NCBI GenBank assembly: GCA_002071485.1
Contig: MWFF01000086.1
Coordinates: 1-34,616 of the forward strand
Origin: Verrucomicrobia bacterium ADurb.Bin006
Lineage (GTDB): Bacteria; Verrucomicrobiota; Verrucomicrobiia; Limisphaerales; J093
Direction: 5' to 3'
Length of the DNA: 34,616 nt
The notes under the pieces are model-generated. The model was not told the DNA's origin. It saw nothing but the letters and a program-made list of their open reading frames with translations, and did not search any database. Positions 29,940 to 34,616 of this stretch are shown here, piece by piece. Each line of letters opens with the position of its first letter. Positions within the stretch are counted from its first letter, which is position 1. The position numbers and the translations under genes were made by a program.

Positions 29940-32180
29940 ATGTTGCACATGGGTCCACGATGGAAGGCGCCTTTGATGCTCGTGCTGGGAACGGCGGGCT
30001 GGGCCTTGAGTTTTCCGATCATGAAGGCGGTGACGCTGGCGCAGCAGGCGATGCTGCCCGACGCGAGCAGTTGGTTTGCCGCGGCACTGTGCATGGTTTA
30101 TCGATTCGGGATTGCGGCGGGGGTGATGCTTGTCCTGTGCTGGCCGACTCTCGGCCGCATGACGCGTTTGGAGGTGTGGGAGGGTGTTGGACTGGGTGCT
30201 TTTGCCAGCGCGGGTCTGATCCTGCAGATGGACGGGCTGGCGTACACGGAGGCGTCGACCTCGGCCTTTCTGACGCAGTGTTACTGTCTGATCATCCCGA
30301 TCTGGCTGGGTTTGATCGAACGACGCTGGCCCTCGGCGACCGTGCTGGCGAGTTGCGGGTTGGTGATTTTGGGCGTGGGGATCCTTTCCGAGATCGATTG
30401 GCGCACGTTCCGGCTCGGGCGGGGCGAGGCGGAGACGGTGTTGGCCTCGGTGATTTTTGCGGCGCAGATCCTCTGGCTGCAGCGCCCCCGGTTTGCGGAG
30501 AACAACGTCAATCACTTCACGCTGGTCATGTTCGCGGTGATTACGTTGAGCTGTTTGCCGGTCGCCTGGCTGACTTCGTCCAGCCCGTCCGACATGGTGC
30601 GGGCGTATGGCACGCCGGCGCTGGGATTTTTCCTGGGGGTTCTGGTGCTCTTCAGCACGCTGGGGGGCTACCTGCTGATGAACGCCTGGCAGCCCAAGGT
30701 GAGCGCCACGCAGGCGGGCCTGATCTACTGCGCGGAGCCGCTCTTTGCGAGTCTGGCGGCGCTCATGCTTCCGGCGTGGCTGTCGTGTCTGGCTCGGATC
30801 GACTATCCCAACGAAATCGTGGGCGGCAGCCTGGTCGCAGGAGGCAGCCTGATCACCCTGGCGAATGTGCTGATGCAAATGCCCGCTGGACGGCCTTCGA
30901 CCGTGCGCTACACTGCCCGCACCATGTCAGGCGAAGCGATGGCGGATTCCGATTTGGCGGCCGTGGCCAAGGTCAACTTGCGTCGTCCGGACGTGATGGA
31001 GAAGGTGTTGGCGCAGGTAGAGGCGCATTACCGGAGCAGCATGATCGAGCGCATCCGGGCCAACGGAGGCACGCTGACGGCCGGCAACCTGACCGTCAGA
31101 CTGGCCAAGCAGTTCGGGTTCTGTTACGGGGTCGAGCGGGCGATCGACCTGGCCTACGCTGCGCGCAGGGTCTTTCCCCCGCCCCGTCCGATCTATCTGC
31201 TGGGTGAGATCATTCACAATCCGGAGGTAAACGACCAGATCCGGCGCATGGGGATTCAGACCATTCCGCCGCGGCCCAAGGCAGAGGACCTGGCGCGGGT
31301 CCAGCGCGACGATGTGGTCATCATCCCGGCGTTCGGAACGGAGGTGCAGACCCGGCAGGCTCTTGTGGACAAGGGCTGCGCGCTGGTGGACACCACATGC
31401 GGCGACGTGATGAGCGTTTGGAAACGGGTGAGACAGTACTCGAAAGAGTCGATCACCAGCATCATCCATGGGAAAGCCAAACACGAGGAGACCAAGGCGA
31501 CCACATCGCAAGCCACGGCTTACGGGACCGGGCATTATCTGGTCGTGCTCAACCTGGCCGAGACCGACGCCGTGTGCGACTATATCCGGAATGGCGGAGA
31601 CAAGGACGCTTTCCTCGCGAGGTTCAAAGGGGCTCACTCGCCCGGTTTCGACCCGGACCGGCATCTCGATGCGGTGGGGGTTGCCAACCAGACCACGATG
31701 CTGCGGGGCGAGACCGAGGAGGTGCAACGCCGGATTCGGTCGGCGATGGAGCAACGGCACGGGGCCGCGAATCTGGACCGGCACTTTCGCTATTTCGATA
31801 CGATCTGCGGGGCCACGCAGGACCGGCAGGATGCGCTCGAGAAGTTGCTGGAGGAGCGGCTCGATCTGCTCCTGGTGATTGGCGGATACAATTCTTCCAA
31901 CACGTCGCACCTGGCTGAGATGGGCGAATCTAGGCTGCCTACCTACTTCATCAAGAACGCGTCGAAAATGGCCTCCGACAGGCTGATCTGCCATTACAAG
32001 CAGCAGGAGCATCGCGAGATCGAGACGCGCGACTGGCTCCCGCCCGGCCCGATCACCGTGGGGGTTACGGCCGGGGCCTCGTGTCCGAACAACCTGATCG
32101 AGGACACGATTCGGCGTTTGTTCGCATTGCGCGGGATTCCGGAGTCGGAGTTGGCGCGGGTCTGGGCGCAGGGGGTATGA
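29940..32180 (+). CDS. ispH: EamA-type transporter fused in frame to IspH (HMBPP reductase)
   Basis: One open frame of 746 residues. Residues 1 to about 315 form a ten-helix EamA/DMT transporter (MLVLGTAGWALSFPIMKAV at the start, with the two repeated halves). Residues 329-746 are a complete IspH of the long plant/cyanobacterial type. The iron-sulphur cysteines are Cys395 (GFCYGVERA), Cys487 (VDTTCGDVMSVW) and Cys623 (DTICGATQDRQ). GGYNSSNTSHLAEMGESRLP and GASCPNNLIEDTIRRL are also present. IspH catalyses the last step of the MEP isoprenoid pathway, making IPP and DMAPP. There is no stop between the parts; ATG 30924 or 30939 could start a separate IspH, but no clear ribosome binding site precedes either. 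The transporter start at 29940 leaves room for a promoter region shared with the divergent esterase. The stop overlaps the next gene as ATGA. Confidence 0.85.
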   Translation: MLHMGPRWKAPLMLVLGTAGWALSFPIMKAVTLAQQAMLPDASSWFAAALCMVYRFGIAAGVMLVLCWPTLGRMTRLEVWEGVGLGAFASAGLILQMDGLAYTEASTSAFLTQCYCLIIPIWLGLIERRWPSATVLASCGLVILGVGILSEIDWRTFRLGRGEAETVLASVIFAAQILWLQRPRFAENNVNHFTLVMFAVITLSCLPVAWLTSSSPSDMVRAYGTPALGFFLGVLVLFSTLGGYLLMNAWQPKVSATQAGLIYCAEPLFASLAALMLPAWLSCLARIDYPNEIVGGSLVAGGSLITLANVLMQMPAGRPSTVRYTARTMSGEAMADSDLAAVAKVNLRRPDVMEKVLAQVEAHYRSSMIERIRANGGTLTAGNLTVRLAKQFGFCYGVERAIDLAYAARRVFPPPRPIYLLGEIIHNPEVNDQIRRMGIQTIPPRPKAEDLARVQRDDVVIIPAFGTEVQTRQALVDKGCALVDTTCGDVMSVWKRVRQYSKESITSIIHGKAKHEETKATTSQATAYGTGHYLVVLNLAETDAVCDYIRNGGDKDAFLARFKGAHSPGFDPDRHLDAVGVANQTTMLRGETEEVQRRIRSAMEQRHGAANLDRHFRYFDTICGATQDRQDALEKLLEERLDLLLVIGGYNSSNTSHLAEMGESRLPTYFIKNASKMASDRLICHYKQQEHREIETRDWLPPGPITVGVTAGASCPNNLIEDTIRRLFALRGIPESELARVWAQGV

Positions 32181-33328
32181 TGCCTTGTCTACGGCGAGAA
32201 CTCGAAGAGCGCGAGCGGGCCACGCTGGCCCCGTGCGCCCAGTTCAGCGGCCAGACGCGGGGGCGTGTTTACCGCGAATCGCCGCCGGACTGGCGCACTG
32301 AGTACCAGCGCGACCGCGATCGGATCATTCATTCGCGCGCATTCCGGCGTCTCGAGTACAAGACGCAGGTGTTCCTGAACGGGACCGGCGACCACCTGCG
32401 CACGCGGTTGACGCACACCATGGAAGTGGCCGCGATCGCGCGGAACATCAGCCGCGCCCTGCGTCTCAACGAGGATCTTGCAGAGGCCATTGCCCTGGCC
32501 CATGACCTGGGCCACTCCCCCTTCGGCCACAGCGGCGAACAGGTGCTGAATCGGCTGATGCGCGGCCACGGCGGATTCGAGCACAACCGGCAGAGCCTGC
32601 GGGTGGTCGCGCAGCTCGAACAGAAGTACCCCGACTTCCCCGGGTTGAATCTGACCTGGGAAGTGCTGGAGGGACTGGCCAAACACGTCACCAGTCACGA
32701 CCGCCCGCTTCCTCCAGCCGGGTTCGAGGCGCGGTCCCCCTCGCTCGAAGCTCAAGTCGCCAACCTCGCCGACGAGGTCGCCTACTCGAGCCACGATCTG
32801 GATGACGGACTCGAAGCTGGCCTGCTCTCCGAAGCCGCACTGCGCCGCGAAGTCAGGGTCTGGCGGCAGGCCGACGCCCGGGTCCGACGCGCGCATGGCG
32901 AACTGCCGGACGAGTGCCGACGCGACTTCATCATCCGGTGCATCATCGACGACCAGGTGCATGACGTGGTCGAGACGACGGAACGTCGGCTGCGGGCGGC
33001 ACGGGTCGAGAGTGCCGACGCCGTCCGCCGGCGCGCGCGGCCTCTGGTGTCTTACAGCCCCGCCCGTCGATCCTCGAATCTCGAGCTCAGGGACTATCTG
33101 TATCGGAATCTCTATTTCAACCCTGCGGTCCGCGGCCCCAACACCCGTGCTGTGCAAATGCTCGAAGCCTTGTTCCACCACTATCTCGAACACCCGCACG
33201 ACCTGGGGGAGCAATCGCGCAAGCGGGTTCGGACCGAAGGTCTGCATCGGGCCGTGTGCGATTATCTCGCGGGCATGACCGACCGGTACGCGATCGAGGA
33301 ACATGCGCGTCTGATTCGCGAGCAGTGA
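32177..33328 (+). CDS. dgt: Deoxyguanosinetriphosphate triphosphohydrolase-like HD protein
   Basis: A 383-residue HD-domain dNTP triphosphohydrolase. Family motifs: IIHSRAFRRLEYKTQVFLNG, RTRLTHTMEVAAIARNISRA (first metal His), AIALAHDLGHSPFGHSGEQV (HD pair), then FEHNRQSLRVVAQLEQKYP and NLADEVAYSSHDLDDGL with the last Asp. These enzymes cleave dNTPs to deoxynucleoside and triphosphate, balancing dNTP pools. Length fits the shorter bacterial group (about 380-430). ATG 32177 overlaps the IspH TGA, implying translational coupling; 32180 is a second ATG directly after it. The protein is soluble and looks intact. Confidence 0.9.
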   Translation: MMPCLRRELEERERATLAPCAQFSGQTRGRVYRESPPDWRTEYQRDRDRIIHSRAFRRLEYKTQVFLNGTGDHLRTRLTHTMEVAAIARNISRALRLNEDLAEAIALAHDLGHSPFGHSGEQVLNRLMRGHGGFEHNRQSLRVVAQLEQKYPDFPGLNLTWEVLEGLAKHVTSHDRPLPPAGFEARSPSLEAQVANLADEVAYSSHDLDDGLEAGLLSEAALRREVRVWRQADARVRRAHGELPDECRRDFIIRCIIDDQVHDVVETTERRLRAARVESADAVRRRARPLVSYSPARRSSNLELRDYLYRNLYFNPAVRGPNTRAVQMLEALFHHYLEHPHDLGEQSRKRVRTEGLHRAVCDYLAGMTDRYAIEEHARLIREQ

Positions 33329-33345
33329 ATTCACCTCTACACCAC

Positions 33346-34616
33346 ATGACAAACGACTTGAGCTTGGCGCGCCTGCTGGGGCCCGAAGGAACTGCCTGTG
33401 CAGCCGCGATGGAGGCTGGGCGCCGCTGGCTGGCCGGACGCGACCCCGCCGTGTTGATGGCGGGCGTGGGCCGGGAAATCGCCGAGGTTCCCGCTTTCGC
33501 GCCGATTGACAAGCGGGCTCTGCCCGCCTCGTACGGCGGCGATCAGCCCGGCCCCAGCGACGATTTCCTGGTTGGACAGGGCCTGTTCTATCTGAGCGAA
33601 CAACGGCGACTCTTTCTCGACTGCACTTCGGGGCATTATCAGATGCTCTGGGGCTACAATCATCCCGAACTCGAGGCGGCGGCGTTCGAGGCCGTCCGCG
33701 CCGGTATTGTCTGGGACAACCACTCGAACATTCCCCAGGCCCCTCTCAAGCAACTGGGCCGGCGGCTCATTCAAGCCGCGAACGACCCGGACGAACCCGA
33801 TCCGCTCGACAAAGTGCTCCTGGGCGTGTGCACCGGCACGGTGGCTTGCGCCGCTGCTCTCAAAACGCAGATCAAGGTGTTCGAGCGCAAGACCCGCACC
33901 CGGGCGGCCCCCGTCATCCTGTCGCTCGAAGGCAATTATCACGGGAGCGATTTCATGCTGCAGTTCATGCGCGGTCTGTGGCCGCTCCTGCCCCGACCCT
34001 GCGAGTTTGTGAACCTTGAGCCCAATGCGTTGGATGCAATCGAGGCCGCCTTCACACGGTACGGCGAGCGCATCGCCGGATTTTGGGCCGAGCCGGTGAT
34101 GATGAACCGCGAGGCGATCCTTGTCCCGCGCGCGACCCTCGAGTTGGCGCGGCGCTGGTGCGATCGGGTGGGCGCTTTGCTCTGCCTCGACGAAATCCAA
34201 ACCGGGTTCTGGCGCCCCGAGATTTTCGATTTCCGCGCCCTGGGCGTGCGTCCGGACCTGGTCGTGCTCGGCAAGGGCATGGCGGCCGGGTTTCATCCCC
34301 TGTCGGGCGTGCTCTTCCGCAGCCGCCATGACGTGCTCGAACAGTACGACGCCATCAGCACCAACGGCTCGGCGGCCCTGCCTGCGCTCGTCGCGCTGGC
34401 GTCGATGCAGTTGATCCATGCCCGGGCCGGGCAAGTTGAAGCGGCGGCGGCGGGGGTCCAAAGCGGCTTCCACGCCCTGGCAAACGAGTTCCCGGAACTG
34501 GTCGAGCGGGCCCAGGGCCGGGGGCACCTGATGGGGCTTCGCCTCAAGTCCGTCGAACATGCCAAGGCGCTGCATCGCCGGTTGCTGGCAGACGGCATCT
34601 GGACGCGCGTCCACGC
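33346..34616 (+). CDS. Class III PLP-dependent aminotransferase, cut by the window edge
   Basis: The frame opens at ATG 33346 and is still open at the end (423 codons seen). Features of the class III (ornithine/GSA-type) fold: FLDCTSGHYQMLWGYNHPEL, VCTGTVACAAALKTQIKVFE, SLEGNYHGSDFML, the PLP-pyridine Asp in LLCLDEIQTGFWRPEIF, and Lys310 in VVLGKGMAAGFHPLSG, the Schiff-base lysine. The family moves amino groups between omega-amino compounds and ketoacids. Substrate is not evident; the N-terminal 70 residues are more divergent than in GSA aminomutase. It starts 17 bases after the dGTPase stop, so both are probably in one transcript. A long minus-strand frame over the same region is a shadow. 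Confidence 0.85.
   Translation, partial: MTNDLSLARLLGPEGTACAAAMEAGRRWLAGRDPAVLMAGVGREIAEVPAFAPIDKRALPASYGGDQPGPSDDFLVGQGLFYLSEQRRLFLDCTSGHYQMLWGYNHPELEAAAFEAVRAGIVWDNHSNIPQAPLKQLGRRLIQAANDPDEPDPLDKVLLGVCTGTVACAAALKTQIKVFERKTRTRAAPVILSLEGNYHGSDFMLQFMRGLWPLLPRPCEFVNLEPNALDAIEAAFTRYGERIAGFWAEPVMMNREAILVPRATLELARRWCDRVGALLCLDEIQTGFWRPEIFDFRALGVRPDLVVLGKGMAAGFHPLSGVLFRSRHDVLEQYDAISTNGSAALPALVALASMQLIHARAGQVEAAAAGVQSGFHALANEFPELVERAQGRGHLMGLRLKSVEHAKALHRRLLADGIWTRVH

Noticed and set aside
33337..34614. Minus-strand frame covering the right end
   Set aside because: It is antisense to the class III aminotransferase, whose PLP residues are clear on the plus strand.

Overview
The window looks like one high-GC bacterial chromosome segment. 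The gene families and the abundance of palindromic and heptamer repeats suggest the PVC group, most likely Verrucomicrobiota (Limisphaerales/Pedosphaera-like). This is inferred from a DUF1080 lipoprotein, a CE15 esterase, a D-mannonate-type SDR, an MFS carrier with an extra domain, a plant/cyanobacterial-type IspH, and few clear Shine-Dalgarno sites. No rRNA or other phylogenetic marker is present to settle it.

From about 248 to 21310, nearly everything reads on the minus strand and forms an approximately 21 kb exopolysaccharide/O-antigen-type cluster. In transcription order it has: the initiating sugar-phosphate transferase; an oxidoreductase, acyltransferase and aminotransferase set for an N-acylated amino sugar; a FemAB-like protein; a Wzc-like chain-length protein with a defective Walker A motif; a small four-helix-bundle gene between inverted heptamer arrays; a polysaccharide deacetylase fused to a DUF354 glycosyltransferase-like domain; a broken copy of the DUF354 tail; a GT2; an asparagine-synthase-type amidotransferase; a second GT2; an O-antigen ligase/polymerase; a secreted beta-helix protein; and a Wzx flippase. 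The logic is Wzx/Wzy-dependent: prime on undecaprenyl phosphate, extend, flip, polymerise, then modify. No outer-membrane exporter (Wza), phosphatase (Wzb) or exosortase is visible. The distal end is bordered by transposase remnants, and an AT-rich island upstream of the first gene probably holds the main promoter.

From 21994 to 28451 there is a divergent SDR/MFS pair (probably sugar-acid metabolism and uptake), a PA0069-type radical SAM protein, a XerC/XerD-type recombinase, a DUF1080 lipoprotein, and a scar next to a tRNA-Ala(CGC) gene. The scar carries the N-terminus of an integrase joined to the tail of a membrane-protein-like frame.

From 28534 to the end there is a secreted CE15-like esterase, then rightward genes: an EamA transporter joined in one frame to IspH, an overlapping dGTPase-like gene, and a class III aminotransferase cut by the window edge.

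The most unusual feature is repetitive DNA acting inside genes. A family of heptamer arrays (units like AGATCAG/AAGTCAG) flanks the four-helix-bundle gene in inverted orientation. A gene-less version of the same inverted structure sits in frame inside the neighbouring deacetylase gene, and a third array lies at the N-terminus of the FemAB frame. Hairpin repeats also form the linker between the two domains of the deacetylase/DUF354 protein.
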